From JBLZUR01 sp048565625 (GTDB taxonomy: Bacteria > Pseudomonadota > Alphaproteobacteria > Sphingomonadales > Sphingomonadaceae): DNA of 64,000 nt. A program made the position numbers and the translations under genes. The notes under the pieces were generated by a model, which saw only the letters and a list, made by a program, of their open reading frames with translations, did no database searches and was not told where the DNA came from. Within the stretch, counting starts at the first letter, position 1. Every line of letters starts with the position of its first letter. Positions 1 to 8,352 of this stretch are shown in pieces. Location: assembly GCF_048565625.1 (NCBI RefSeq), contig NZ_JBLZUR010000002.1, positions 2,728,001-2,792,000 on the forward strand, written 5' to 3'.

Positions 1-1399
1 GACAGTAGGTGCGGAAGCCGTCCGGCTCGTTCCGGACGACCATCGACACCTTGGCATGCGTCTTCCAGTCGATGAAGCCGTAGACCACCTGGACGCCGGC
101 GCGCTCCAGCTGGCTCGCCCACATCAGATTCTGCTCCTCGTCGAAGCGGGCTTTGAGTTCCACCACCGCCGTCACCGACTTGCCGGCTTCGGCCGCGTCG
201 ATCAGCGCGCGGATGATCGCCGACTGCTTGCCGGCGCGGTAGAGCGTCTGCTTGATCGCGACGACGTCGGGGTCCTGCGCCGCCTGCTTCAGGAAGGCGA
301 TCACCACCTCGAAGCTTTCATAAGGGTGGTGGACGACGATGTCCTTGGCCTTGATCGCGGCGAAGCAGTCGCCGTCATGCTCGCGCACGCGCTCGGGAAA
401 GCGAGGGGTGAAGGGCGGGAACTTCAGGTCGGGGCGATCCTCGCCCACCAGCAGATCCAGGTCGGCGATGCCGAGGAAGCCGCCGGAGTTCGAGATGATC
501 AGCTCGCCCCCTCCGAATTCCTCCCGCAGCATCAGCGCGAGTTCCTCGGGCATGGTGTCTTCCAGCCGCAGCCGGATGACGCGGCCGCGACGGCGGCGTT
601 TGATGGCGGAGCGGAAGTAGCGGACGAGGTCCTCGGCCTCCTCCTCGATCTCGATATCGCTGTCGCGGATGATCCGGAACGCGCCGTCGCCGAGCACGAC
701 ATAGCCGGGGAAGAGGAGGTGCGTGAACCGGCGCAGGATCGTCTCGATCGCGACGTAACAGGCGTCGCTGCCGGGGATGCGGACGAAGCGCGGCACGGTG
801 GGCGGGATCATCAGGATCTCGCGGATCGGCTCGTCATCCGAAATCCGCTTCAGGTCGAAGATCAGGCTGAAGCCCTTGTTCGGGATGAAGGGGAACGGGT
901 GCGCGGGGTCGAGCGCCAGCGGGGTCAGGATCGGAAAGATCTGCTCGCGGAAATGCTCCTCCAGCCAGGCGCCCGCATTCTCACCGATGTCCTCGTTTTC
1001 GAGGACGTGAACGCCCGCCTTGTCGAGGAGGTCGCTGAGTTCGGTCCACACAGCCTGCTGCTGCGCCATCAGCACGCCGGCGTGATCGGCGATGGCGGCG
1101 AGCTGCTGGACCGGGGTCAGACCGTCAACCGAACGCTGATCGACATCCTGCAGCTGCTGCCCCTTCAGCCCCGCCACGCGGACCATGAAGAACTCGTCGA
1201 GGTTGTTGCCGGAGATCGACAGGAAGCGGAGACGTTCGAGTAGGGGATGGGCGGGATTGGTCGCCTCCTCCAGCACGCGGCCGTTGAAGGCGAGCCAGCT
1301 CAGCTCCCGATTGAAGTATCGCTCGCGCGGCGCGATCTGCTGGGTGTCGGCAGCGCCGATCTCCTGTTCGTCGGAGCCGAGGGTCGCGTGTTCGTCCAT
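1..1399 (-). CDS. ppk1: Polyphosphate kinase 1, N-terminal part (gene runs off the left edge)
   Basis: PPK1 reversibly transfers the gamma-phosphate of ATP to inorganic polyphosphate. The frame starts at the ATG ending at 1399 and is open to the window edge, so about 466 N-terminal residues of a usually ~700-residue enzyme are visible. After a ~25-residue leader the protein has the family's N-terminal signature, RYFNRELSWLAFNGRVLEEA, then FLSISGNNLDEFFMVRVAG. The catalytic histidines are expected beyond the edge. A repeat-rich spacer separates it from hdaA upstream on the same strand. No strong Shine-Dalgarno is seen before this ATG, but the next in-frame starts would cut into the conserved NRELSWL motif. 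Confidence 0.95.
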   Translation of the reverse strand, partial: MDEHATLGSDEQEIGAADTQQIAPRERYFNRELSWLAFNGRVLEEATNPAHPLLERLRFLSISGNNLDEFFMVRVAGLKGQQLQDVDQRSVDGLTPVQQLAAIADHAGVLMAQQQAVWTELSDLLDKAGVHVLENEDIGENAGAWLEEHFREQIFPILTPLALDPAHPFPFIPNKGFSLIFDLKRISDDEPIREILMIPPTVPRFVRIPGSDACYVAIETILRRFTHLLFPGYVVLGDGAFRIIRDSDIEIEEEAEDLVRYFRSAIKRRRRGRVIRLRLEDTMPEELALMLREEFGGGELIISNSGGFLGIADLDLLVGEDRPDLKFPPFTPRFPERVREHDGDCFAAIKAKDIVVHHPYESFEVVIAFLKQAAQDPDVVAIKQTLYRAGKQSAIIRALIDAAEAGKSVTAVVELKARFDEEQNLMWASQLERAGVQVVYGFIDWKTHAKVSMVVRNEPDGFRTYC

Positions 1400-1500
1400 T
1401 GGGGAAGGCTAACAGATCGAATGTGACGGGTCGATGACAGCATCGGCGGTCGGTCCGTCTCTCCACCGCTACCCGCCTTGCTCATCATCCCCGTCCCCTT

Positions 1501-1601
1501 CCGTCATCCCCGCGAAGGCGGGGATCGCGTCGAGCGGGCGCAACCTGACCAGAGAGGGATTGCGCTGACAGCGATCCCCGCTTTCGCGGGGATGACGACG
1601 G
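1501..1601. repeat. REP-like inverted repeat between hdaA and ppk1
   Basis: Two arms, 1501-1528 and 1571-1601, are near-perfect inverted copies containing CATCCCCGCG and CGCGGGGATG. Each arm can also fold on itself (CCCCGC..GCGGGG). Such elements are scattered in sphingomonad genomes. Here it lies between two same-strand genes, where the RNA would form a strong stem-loop. Confidence 0.7.
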
Positions 1602-1626
1602 TTGGGGAGTGGTGATCGGGGAGGCG

Positions 1627-2232
1627 CTACTCTCCGCTCCGCACCAGCGGCTCCAGCACGCGCCGCGCCAGCGGCCCGGTGAGCCGCCGCCGCTCCGCCA
1701 GCATCGCCTGATCGAGTAAATCGACGATGCGGTGGATTGAGACGTAGCTGCGCTCCACGCGCGGGGCGATCCAGCGGGGCAGGTCGGCGGGGACGGCGAT
1801 ACCCCGGTGCAGGAACGCCTTTTCGAGCAGTGCCTGCATTAGCGCATCGTCCGGTGCGCCGATCGCGACGGAGGGCGTGGCGGCCAGACGGGAGGCGAGG
1901 TCCTTGAGCCCGATCGTCCAGGCAGGCGGGCGATCGTCGGCGACGATCAGGAGCGGGCGGCGCGCTGCCTGCGCCGCGTTCCAGGCGTGAAAGATCGCCT
2001 CCTCGTCCTTCGTCTCGGCATCGTCGATGATCGCCGCCCGCGCCTTCTTGGCGAAAAGGCGGGCCAGGAGGCTGCGGCCGGACTTGCGCGGCCCCGTCAG
2101 GATCGTCGCCATGACAGGCCAGAGCGACCAGTGATCGAGGTGATGGATCGCGGCCTGGTTGGCGGGGGAAAGGATGAAGTCCTCATCGCTCACATCGGCG
2201 GGATAGGCCAGCGGGAGCGCGATCTGGCTCAT
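1627..2232 (-). CDS. hdaA: HdaA/DnaA-like AAA+ protein (regulatory inactivation of DnaA)
   Basis: This 201-residue protein resembles the AAA+ region of DnaA without the DNA-binding domain, as in Hda/HdaA. HdaA works with the sliding clamp to stimulate ATP hydrolysis by DnaA and so limits re-initiation. The N-terminus (MSQIALPLAY) fits the short clamp-binding motif of Hda proteins. The P-loop region at residues 47-54 reads GPRKSGRS, with Arg where Walker A has Lys. The sensor/lid region includes VERSYVSIHRIVDLLD. The ATG overlaps the stop of the DUF2066-like gene upstream (ATGA). The same gene order next to purM is, from memory, common in sphingomonads. Confidence 0.88.
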   Translation of the reverse strand: MSQIALPLAYPADVSDEDFILSPANQAAIHHLDHWSLWPVMATILTGPRKSGRSLLARLFAKKARAAIIDDAETKDEEAIFHAWNAAQAARRPLLIVADDRPPAWTIGLKDLASRLAATPSVAIGAPDDALMQALLEKAFLHRGIAVPADLPRWIAPRVERSYVSIHRIVDLLDQAMLAERRRLTGPLARRVLEPLVRSGE

Positions 2233-3494
2233 GGCTGGGCAGGCGCCGCCGGTTGCGGAGGCGGCGGGGTTACGGGCGCAGCGGCGGGCGGCGGGACAGC
2301 CGCGCGGCGGATGCGCAAGGTCGTCCCCTGCCCCTCCACCGCCCAGCCGCGCGCAGCCAGGCCGGCGCGCATCAACGCCGGATCGCCGTCAAGCGTGACC
2401 GAGAGCAGCGAGACACCACCGATCGCGATGCTGGACAGGCTCGCCCCCTTCACACCCGCTAAGCCCCGGAACGCGGCGAGCGCGGCGTTGGCGGAGACGG
2501 TGTCGGGTGTATCGACCTGGATGGTGTAGGCGGCACCACCCTCGGTGCCGATCAGGTCCTCGATCATGCTCTCGTCGAGGCTGGGTAGCGCCTCCTCTTC
2601 CTCCGCCGCCAGGGCCGCATCGGTGCGCAGCCGCCCGCCGAGGAAGTCCTGCGCATAGGCGGCGTCGATGCGGCGGATGCCCTCGTCCAGCATATTCGGC
2701 AGGCCCGCCGCGCTCTCGGTCCGCAGAGTGAAGCTTGCAACCTCCTTGGCGTCCGGCCCGTGTAGCGCGGTGAAGCGCGCGACCACCGGCCCGCCGGGCC
2801 ATAGACGGGTGAGCGCCACCTTGGGCATCACCACGTCGGCCGCGCCATATTGGTCGAGGATGGTGCGCCACCAGCCGCGCCCCGGCCGCCCGGCCTGCGC
2901 GGCGGTCAACAGCACCGGGTCCGCGCCCGTCCCAGGCACACGCACATAGTCGATCGCGCTGCCGCCCGCGCGGAAGCGGGCCCAGGCCTTCTGCCACTCG
3001 GTGCGGCCCTCATAGACCATCGCCGCGCCGCCGGAGACCTGGATGGGGACAACCAGCATCGGCGGTGACCGGCGCATCCCGCCTTTCAGCCCGAGGATCT
3101 CGCCCGTCCGCGCGCGATCGAACTGGACGCCCAAGGTGGCGATGTAACGCGTGGAGCCGATCTGCTCGTTCTCGACGATGATGCCCGAGACGATCGAATC
3201 GAGAGTACCGTCCGAGAGAGCGGGTGCGGCCGTCGCGGGCACGCCGTGGGTGCGGGCGTAAAGCATCTTCCACCCGCGCCGCTGCGCCTCCCGCCATCCG
3301 CCGAGGCGCGCCTGTTCGGCCGTCTTGCCGCGCACGTCGACGGTGACGCCGGACACCTCCAAGCTTCCCGAACTGTCGATCGGCGGCACGCCGCGATCGC
3401 CCGTCTCGATCTGCGCCACCGCCAGCGCCCCCAGGCAGAGCGCCGCCACGAGAGCGATGGGCCAGCGCAGGGGCAGTCGGTCGGCAAGGGTCAC
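2229..3494 (-). CDS. DUF2066-like exported protein of unknown function
   Basis: About 421 residues. I chose the GTG ending at 3494, which gives MTLADRLPLRWPIALVAALCLGALAVAQ, an N-terminal signal or anchor segment. Longer frames run into purM on the other strand. The middle (about residues 40-250) has the DUF2066-like pattern of a conserved beta-rich region followed by a GWREAQRRGW helix. Residues ~335-400 look like a small alpha/beta (ferredoxin-like, heavy-metal-associated-type) domain without a CxxC metal motif. The C-terminus is a Pro/Ala tail. It overlaps hdaA by four bases and is divergent from purM. Function is unknown. Confidence 0.8.
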   Translation of the reverse strand: MTLADRLPLRWPIALVAALCLGALAVAQIETGDRGVPPIDSSGSLEVSGVTVDVRGKTAEQARLGGWREAQRRGWKMLYARTHGVPATAAPALSDGTLDSIVSGIIVENEQIGSTRYIATLGVQFDRARTGEILGLKGGMRRSPPMLVVPIQVSGGAAMVYEGRTEWQKAWARFRAGGSAIDYVRVPGTGADPVLLTAAQAGRPGRGWWRTILDQYGAADVVMPKVALTRLWPGGPVVARFTALHGPDAKEVASFTLRTESAAGLPNMLDEGIRRIDAAYAQDFLGGRLRTDAALAAEEEEALPSLDESMIEDLIGTEGGAAYTIQVDTPDTVSANAALAAFRGLAGVKGASLSSIAIGGVSLLSVTLDGDPALMRAGLAARGWAVEGQGTTLRIRRAAVPPPAAAPVTPPPPQPAAPAQP

Positions 3495-3554
3495 GCCCGC
3501 CTTTTGGCGGCATGGGGCTGGGATTCCAAGCGCGATATGGCTAGGCCTCCGCGC

Positions 3555-4646
3555 ATGTCCGACGACAACCGATACACCTATGCCCGGGCCGGGGTCTCCA
3601 TCGATGCGGGCAATGCGCTCGTGCGCGCCATCGCCCCGCTCGCCCGCTCGACCCGCCGCCCCGGTGCCGATGCGGAACTGGGCGGCTTCGGCGGCTTCTT
3701 TGATCTGCGCGCCGCCGGGTACAAGGACCCGCTGCTGGTTGCCGCGAACGACGGCGTCGGCACCAAGCTGAAGCTGGCGATCGAACATGACGTGCATTCG
3801 GGCGTCGGCATCGATCTGGTCGCCATGTGCGCCAACGACATCATCGTGCAGGGCGCGGAGCCGTTGTTCTTCCTCGACTATTTCGCGACGGGCAAGCTCG
3901 ACGCCGGGGTCGCCGAGCGGGTGGTGAGCGGCATCGCCGAGGGGTGCCGCGTGGCCGGCTGCGCGCTGATCGGCGGGGAGACTGCCGAGATGCCGGGCAT
4001 GTATGCGCCGGGTGACTATGACCTCGCCGGCTTCTGCGTTGGTGCGGTCGAGCGCGATCATGTGCTGGATGCCGGCCGGGTGAAGGCGGGCGACGTGATC
4101 CTGGGCATCGCCTCCTCCGGCGTGCATTCCAACGGCTTCTCGCTGGTTCGCCGCCTCGCCGCCGACAAGGGGTGGAAGCTGAACCGGCCGGCCCTGTTCG
4201 ATCAGGACGCGCTGCTGATCGACGCCCTGATGGTGCCGACCAAGATCTACGTGAAGCCGCTGCTGCCGCTGGTGCGCGGGGGCAAGATCAACGCGCTGGC
4301 GCATATCACCGGGGGCGGCCTGCTGGAGAACATCCCCCGCGTGCTGCCCGATCACCTGCACGCCGTGGTGGATGCCGACGCCTGGGAACAGCCCCGGCTG
4401 ATGGCGTTCCTGCAGGCGCAGGGTCATATCGAGCCGGAGGAGATGGCGCGCACCTTCAACTGCGGCATCGGCATGGCGGCGGTGGTGTCGCCGGATGTCG
4501 CCGACGACGTCATCCGCGCGCTGGAGGAGGCAGGCGAGACCGCCTTCGCGATCGGCCGCATCGAGGCCGGCGCGCGCGGGTGCACCGTCAGGGGTTCGGC
4601 CGAGACGTGGAGCGCGCGCTCGGCCTGGTCGGCGAGCCATGCCTAG
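3555..4646 (+). CDS. purM: Phosphoribosylformylglycinamidine cyclo-ligase (AIR synthetase)
   Basis: PurM converts FGAM to AIR with ATP in de novo purine synthesis. The 363-residue protein has the family hallmarks NDGVGTKLK, the DLVAMCANDI helix, GGETAEMPGMY, SSGVHSNGFSLVR and HITGGGLLENIPR. I used the ATG at 3555 (MSDDNRYTYARAG). An in-frame ATG at 3537 would add six residues. purN overlaps its last eight bases, so the two are very likely co-translated. Confidence 0.97.
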   Translation: MSDDNRYTYARAGVSIDAGNALVRAIAPLARSTRRPGADAELGGFGGFFDLRAAGYKDPLLVAANDGVGTKLKLAIEHDVHSGVGIDLVAMCANDIIVQGAEPLFFLDYFATGKLDAGVAERVVSGIAEGCRVAGCALIGGETAEMPGMYAPGDYDLAGFCVGAVERDHVLDAGRVKAGDVILGIASSGVHSNGFSLVRRLAADKGWKLNRPALFDQDALLIDALMVPTKIYVKPLLPLVRGGKINALAHITGGGLLENIPRVLPDHLHAVVDADAWEQPRLMAFLQAQGHIEPEEMARTFNCGIGMAAVVSPDVADDVIRALEEAGETAFAIGRIEAGARGCTVRGSAETWSARSAWSASHA

Positions 4647-5208
4647 GGCGCGCGTCGGCGTCCTGATTTCGGGACGCGGGTCGAACATGGCGGCTCTGGT
4701 CGCGGGGTCGAAGTCGGCGGACTGCCCGTACGAGGTGGTGCTGGTCGCGGCGAACGACCCGGACGCGCCCGGTCTCGCCATCGCTGCGGCCGAGGGCATC
4801 GCGACCTGGGCGCAGTCGCATAGGGGCATGAAGCGGGCGGAGTTCGACATGCTCGTCGATGCGCAGCTTCGCGCCGCCGGGGTCGAGTTCGTCGCGCTGG
4901 CGGGTTATATGCGGCTGCTGTCGCCCGAGTTCGTGGCGCGCTGGAGAGGCCGGATGATCAACATCCACCCGTCGCTGCTGCCCGCCTATAAGGGCCTCGA
5001 CACCCATTCCCGCGCGATCGCGGCCGGCGAGACGCGGCATGGCGCGAGCGTCCATCTCGTCACCGAGGAGCTGGACGACGGCGAGATCATCGCCCAGGCC
5101 GAGGTGCCGGTCGTGCCCGGCGACACGCCCGAGACGCTGGCGGCGCGGGTGCTGGTGGAGGAACACCGGCTCTACCCCAGGGCGCTGGCGGACCTCGTCA
5201 CGCGATGA
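4639..5208 (+). CDS. purN: Phosphoribosylglycinamide formyltransferase
   Basis: PurN transfers a formyl group from 10-formyl-tetrahydrofolate to GAR, giving FGAR. The 189-residue protein has VLISGRGSNMAAL near the N-terminus, then LAGYMRLL and INIHPSLLPAYKG, which carries the catalytic Asn and His. The substrate-site segment is GASVHLVTEELDDGEII, with the catalytic Asp. The ATG at 4639 lies inside the purM end. Its stop overlaps the next gene's start (ATGA), making a tight four-gene run to 6184. Confidence 0.97.
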   Translation: MPRARVGVLISGRGSNMAALVAGSKSADCPYEVVLVAANDPDAPGLAIAAAEGIATWAQSHRGMKRAEFDMLVDAQLRAAGVEFVALAGYMRLLSPEFVARWRGRMINIHPSLLPAYKGLDTHSRAIAAGETRHGASVHLVTEELDDGEIIAQAEVPVVPGDTPETLAARVLVEEHRLYPRALADLVTR

Positions 5209-5573
5209 AGCCGGAGGCGCAGCTGGAGCGGGTACGCAAGCTCGCGATGGCCATGCCGAAGGCGGCGGAGAAGGTGTCGCACGGTATGCCGACCTTCTTC
5301 ATCGAGAAGGGTAAGGTCTTCTGCTGGTTCCTGCGCAACGCGCATAATCCGGGGATCGAAACGGCGGTCGCGGTGAAGGCGGATGCCGAGGAGCAGGCGA
5401 TGCTGATCGAGCAGGACGCCGACCTGTATTTCCGCCCCGCTTACCTCGCTTCACGCGGGTGGATCGGGATGCGCACCGACGTCGGCGGGATCGACTGGGA
5501 TCACATGGCGGCGAAGATCGAACAAAGCTGGGAGCGGGTCGCGCCGGCAAAGCTGCTGAGGGAACGAGGATGA
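5205..5573 (+). CDS. MmcQ/YjbR family protein
   Basis: A 122-residue protein of the MmcQ/YjbR (CyaY-like fold) family, often annotated as DNA-binding, with no established biochemical role. Typical features are the early PKAAEKVSHGMPTFFIEKGKVF segment and YLASRGWIGMRTDVGGIDWD near the C-terminus. It starts inside the purN stop (ATGA), and its own stop overlaps the next ATG. It is therefore translationally coupled to purine genes with no obvious functional link. Confidence 0.88.
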   Translation: MKPEAQLERVRKLAMAMPKAAEKVSHGMPTFFIEKGKVFCWFLRNAHNPGIETAVAVKADAEEQAMLIEQDADLYFRPAYLASRGWIGMRTDVGGIDWDHMAAKIEQSWERVAPAKLLRERG

Positions 5574-6184
5574 GCGATCCGGCGGGAAGGAAGCGGCGCG
5601 TGCCCCTGCGCTGGATCACGCTCGGTGAGGCGGTGGCGGTCTCCGCCGTGCTGATCTCGGGGGCTGGCCTGTGGCTGAGCTACCGCGAGCATGAGGATGC
5701 AGCGGTCGAGCGGGCGGCGGACAAGGCGCCCGCCCCGCTCGCCCCGCTTACCCTGCGCGCGGCGGCAGCGAGCAATGGCGAGCAGCTGTCCCTCGCGCCC
5801 TTGCGCGAGGCGCAGGTGATCCAGAGCCAGATCATCACCTTCCCCAAGGCACTCGGCGTCGATCCGGTGGAGACCACCGGCGACCCACGGATCGAGGCGG
5901 CCTGGTTCGACCGTGCTCTCAGGAACGCGCGGGAACAGGCGGGCAAGCCGGACGAGACCAAGGGCGACGAACGGCTGGCGGTGCTGGTCGAGACGCAGCT
6001 GATCGAGGGCGACAAGCCGTCGACGGATCGAGCGATCTACGACATCGGCTATGCGGTGCGCGAAGGCGGGTTCTTCGGCGGCAGCCACGTCGCGCTGCGC
6101 GGCGTGTCGCTGGTGGCGCGCGGTGCAGGGGTGGAACGGGCGGAAGCGCTGTGGGCGCGGCGGATGAGCAGTCCAGCCAAGTAG
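5570..6184 (+). CDS. Hypothetical single-pass membrane protein
   Basis: A 204-residue protein starting at an ATGA overlap with the MmcQ/YjbR gene. A short basic N-terminus (about 13 residues) is followed by one hydrophobic segment at ~17-40, ending ISGAGLWLSYREHED. The rest is soluble and alanine-rich. I do not recognise the family. It is the last gene of the purM-purN run and is followed by a repeat element. Confidence 0.8.
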   Translation: MSDPAGRKRRVPLRWITLGEAVAVSAVLISGAGLWLSYREHEDAAVERAADKAPAPLAPLTLRAAAASNGEQLSLAPLREAQVIQSQIITFPKALGVDPVETTGDPRIEAAWFDRALRNAREQAGKPDETKGDERLAVLVETQLIEGDKPSTDRAIYDIGYAVREGGFFGGSHVALRGVSLVARGAGVERAEALWARRMSSPAK

Positions 6185-6188
6185 GTCA

Positions 6189-6327
6189 CCGTTCGTGCTG
6201 AGTAGCGGCTGAGCCCTTCGACTGCCTGCCAAGGCAGGCGCTCAGGACAGGCTCTGTCGAAGACGCGTATCGAAGCATCCTTCGATACGGCATTTCGACA
6301 GGCTCAATGCCTACTCAGGACGAACGG
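6189..6327. repeat. Sphingomonad-type inverted repeat
   Basis: The outer arms CCGTTCGTGCTGAGTAG (6189-6205) and CTACTCAGGACGAACGG (6311-6327) are inverted copies with one central mismatch. Inside are further partial copies (GACAGGCTCTGTCGAAG, TTTCGACAGGCTCAA) and a self-complementary CTGCCTGCCAAGGCAGG. The element fills the gap between two converging genes and could also end both transcripts. Confidence 0.75.
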
Positions 6328-6365
6328 AGAATATGCTAAGGGCGGCACGCTGCCACCCCCGGCAA

Positions 6366-6788
6366 TCAGCCGACGATTTCTTCCGGCTTGAAGAAATACG
6401 CGATCTCGATCGCCGCGTTCTCGGCGCTGTCCGAACCGTGGACGCTGTTCGCCTCAATCGACTCGGCGTGGACCTTGCGGATGGTGCCCTCGTCGGCATT
6501 GGCCGGGTTGGTGGCGCCCATCACTTCGCGGTTCTTGGCGACGGCGTTCTCGCCTTCCAGGACCTGCACGACCACCGGGCCGGAAATCATGAAGCTGACG
6601 AGGTCGTTGAAGAACGGCCGCTCCTTGTGGACGGCGTAGAAGCCCTCGGCCTGATCCTTGGTCAGGTGGAGGCGCTTGGAGGCCACGACACGGAGGCCGG
6701 CGTCTTCGAGCATCTTGGTGACCGCGCCGGTCAGGTTGCGGCGGGTCGCGTCGGGCTTGATGATGGAAAAGGTGCGTTCGGTCGCCAT
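6366..6788 (-). CDS. ndk: Nucleoside diphosphate kinase
   Basis: Ndk equilibrates nucleoside di- and triphosphates through a phosphohistidine. The 140-residue length is standard. The protein starts MATERTFSIIKPDATRR and carries the active-site motif NSVHGSDSAENA with the catalytic His at residue 117. The C-terminus is IAYFFKPEEIVG. It is monocistronic by spacing, with the inverted repeat beyond its stop. Confidence 0.98.
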   Translation of the reverse strand: MATERTFSIIKPDATRRNLTGAVTKMLEDAGLRVVASKRLHLTKDQAEGFYAVHKERPFFNDLVSFMISGPVVVQVLEGENAVAKNREVMGATNPANADEGTIRKVHAESIEANSVHGSDSAENAAIEIAYFFKPEEIVG

Positions 6789-6868
6789 GGCCGAGCGGTC
6801 TCCGTTATAGTGCGGGTGGAAGTTGGCGCGCCCCTAGCCGGAGGCGCGCGCCCGCGCAAGGCGGAGGT

Positions 6869-7321
6869 TCAATCGTGCGTGAAGCTGATACGATCGAGGG
6901 CTGATCCGAGCTTACTGGCCCAGCTCTGAACCCGCCGCCTTTGCGCTTCAGCGACCTGCCTTCCCAGAAGAAGGGCATCAGCTTCAGTTTCGGTCGGAAG
7001 CATAAGCCGGATCACCCAGTCACCATCGCGCGCAGCGAAGACCTTGACGAGGCCGTGACAGAGCCGGTCTCTGAGCGGCTTGAACCCACCATACTCCGCA
7101 AGCAACGCCACAGCCGGCGCACGCGACGGGTCTGCGGAAAGAGCGGTAAGCAGGGCCGTGATCTTGCCGCCGAGGGGTGTTCCGGCGGAAACTTTCAATC
7201 CTGACTGAGAGAGCGCCCGCACCACATGTCGCTCCGCCCATGCGAACTGCTGCAAGGTCGCGCATTGCCACCTATCTGCGCCCGCAAGCGCGTCGGGGAC
7301 GATCGGGCCGACGAAGCTCAT
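6869..7321 (-). CDS. Hypothetical protein
   Basis: A 150-residue frame that I do not recognise. It appears soluble and mostly helical, with no signal peptide or membrane segment. Notable stretches are FAWAERHVVRALSQSG and PLRDRLCHGLVKVFAARDG. It lies between ndk and the GNAT gene on the same strand with clear gaps on both sides, and no other frame here is better. It could be a lineage-specific gene. Confidence 0.6.
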   Translation of the reverse strand: MSFVGPIVPDALAGADRWQCATLQQFAWAERHVVRALSQSGLKVSAGTPLGGKITALLTALSADPSRAPAVALLAEYGGFKPLRDRLCHGLVKVFAARDGDWVIRLMLPTETEADALLLGRQVAEAQRRRVQSWASKLGSALDRISFTHD

Positions 7322-7362
7322 CCCACACCCATAACCCGCACGCGGTTATGAAAGCGTTGCCC

Positions 7363-7821
7363 CTACAGGTCGCGGTGGAGGAACTGGTTGAAGTCGGAGG
7401 CGGTGTAGTCGCCGAAGGCGGAGCCGTTCGCGAAGCCATTATGGCGGTAGAGGGCGAGCGCGGGATCGAAGGCCGCTCCGCTGCCCGTCTCCAGGCTGAG
7501 GCGGGTGATGCCCTCGGCACGCGCCTGATCGATGATGTGGAGGAGGATGGCGCGACCCACGCCCTTGCGGAGGTGGTCGGGGTGGGTGCGCATCGACTTG
7601 ATCTCGGCCGTGCCGTCGCCCAGCCGCTTCATCGCGCCGACACCCGCAACGTCGCCCCCGATCCAGGCGGTCCAGACGGTGATGCCCGGCTGCTGCAGGC
7701 CGGAAAGATCGAGGGCGAAGACGCTTTCCGCCGGCGAGTTGGCCTGCATGCCGCGCAGGTGGAGGGCGAGGAGATCGCGCGTCGGCTCGCCGGACAGGTC
7801 ATCTTCGCGGATCGCGATCAC
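7363..7821 (-). CDS. GNAT family N-acetyltransferase
   Basis: About 152 residues. The GTG ending at 7821 overlaps the holC stop (GTGA), which decides the start. The acetyl-CoA-binding motif A is seen in MRTHPDHLRKGVGRAILLHI (the Q/R-x-x-G-x-G/A type loop), followed by the beta5 segment RLSLETGSG and ALALYRHNGFANGSAFGDY. It resembles small-molecule GNATs of the YjgM/PhnO kind, and the substrate cannot be told. Coupled translation with holC is probably just compact packing. Confidence 0.9.
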   Translation of the reverse strand: MIAIREDDLSGEPTRDLLALHLRGMQANSPAESVFALDLSGLQQPGITVWTAWIGGDVAGVGAMKRLGDGTAEIKSMRTHPDHLRKGVGRAILLHIIDQARAEGITRLSLETGSGAAFDPALALYRHNGFANGSAFGDYTASDFNQFLHRDL

Positions 7822-8249
7822 GCCACCTGCTTCCACTTGCCGCCCTCCTGTCGCCAGTAGCGCCGCTCGACCCCTTCGCGGCCGGCAAGATCCTTCCATG
7901 CAGCGCGGGCGGCGACAATGTTGCTTTCGTCGAACAGGTGGAAAGCGCGTGTGAAAGCGAGGGCTGAATCGCGCCACACGCCGTCGGCGATCGCGACTGC
8001 CGACGCACCGCTGCCCGGATCGACGTCCGTGGCGATCAGGACGGGCTGTGCCGCCGCATCGGGACGGTCGGCGCGGCCGTGGGGGAGGAAGCTGTCGGGG
8101 GTGTGGGTCCACAGCGCCTCGTCACATGCGTCGACTTCACCGTCGCCGACGATGACGAGCAGGCGACCGCCGTCCGCAAGGATCCGCTCTCCGATGCGCG
8201 CGACGACCGGGAAGGCGGGGCCGGAGAGGTGGTAGAAGTCGACCTGCAT
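7818..8249 (-). CDS. holC: DNA polymerase III subunit chi
   Basis: HolC links the clamp loader to single-stranded-DNA-binding protein through its partner psi. The 143-residue protein has the usual start MQVDFYHL, the Rossmann-like strand RLLVIVGDGE, the segment ALWTHTPDSFLPHG, and the late ADGVWRDSALAFTRAFHLFD. The C-terminal YWRQEGGKWKQ is typical. It overlaps the downstream GNAT gene. A palindromic repeat separates it from pepA upstream. Confidence 0.93.
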   Translation of the reverse strand: MQVDFYHLSGPAFPVVARIGERILADGGRLLVIVGDGEVDACDEALWTHTPDSFLPHGRADRPDAAAQPVLIATDVDPGSGASAVAIADGVWRDSALAFTRAFHLFDESNIVAARAAWKDLAGREGVERRYWRQEGGKWKQVA

Positions 8250-8271
8250 AGGCCGAGCTTACGCCATCCCT

Positions 8272-8339
8272 ACGCCGTTCGCACTGAGCTTGTCGAAGTG
8301 CCAGCGCTGGGGCTTCGACAGGCTCAGCCCGAACGGCGT
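8272..8339. repeat. Palindromic repeat (TTCGACAGGCTCAG type) between pepA and holC
   Basis: The left arm ACGCCGTTCGCACTGAGCTT continues to TGTCGAAG, and the right arm mirrors it as CTTCGACAGGCTCAGCCCGAACGGCGT, with a loop of about a dozen bases. It belongs to the same sequence family as the element at 6189-6327. Lying just beyond the pepA stop, it may act as a transcript-end stem-loop. Confidence 0.75.
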
Positions 8340-8352
8340 TGCGAGAGAGAAG

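Noticed and set aside
56..1243. Long open plus-strand frame opposite ppk1
   Set aside because: It is antisense to a clearly recognisable PPK1. The Arg/Asp/Glu-rich composition is the mirror image of GC-biased codons and matches no family.
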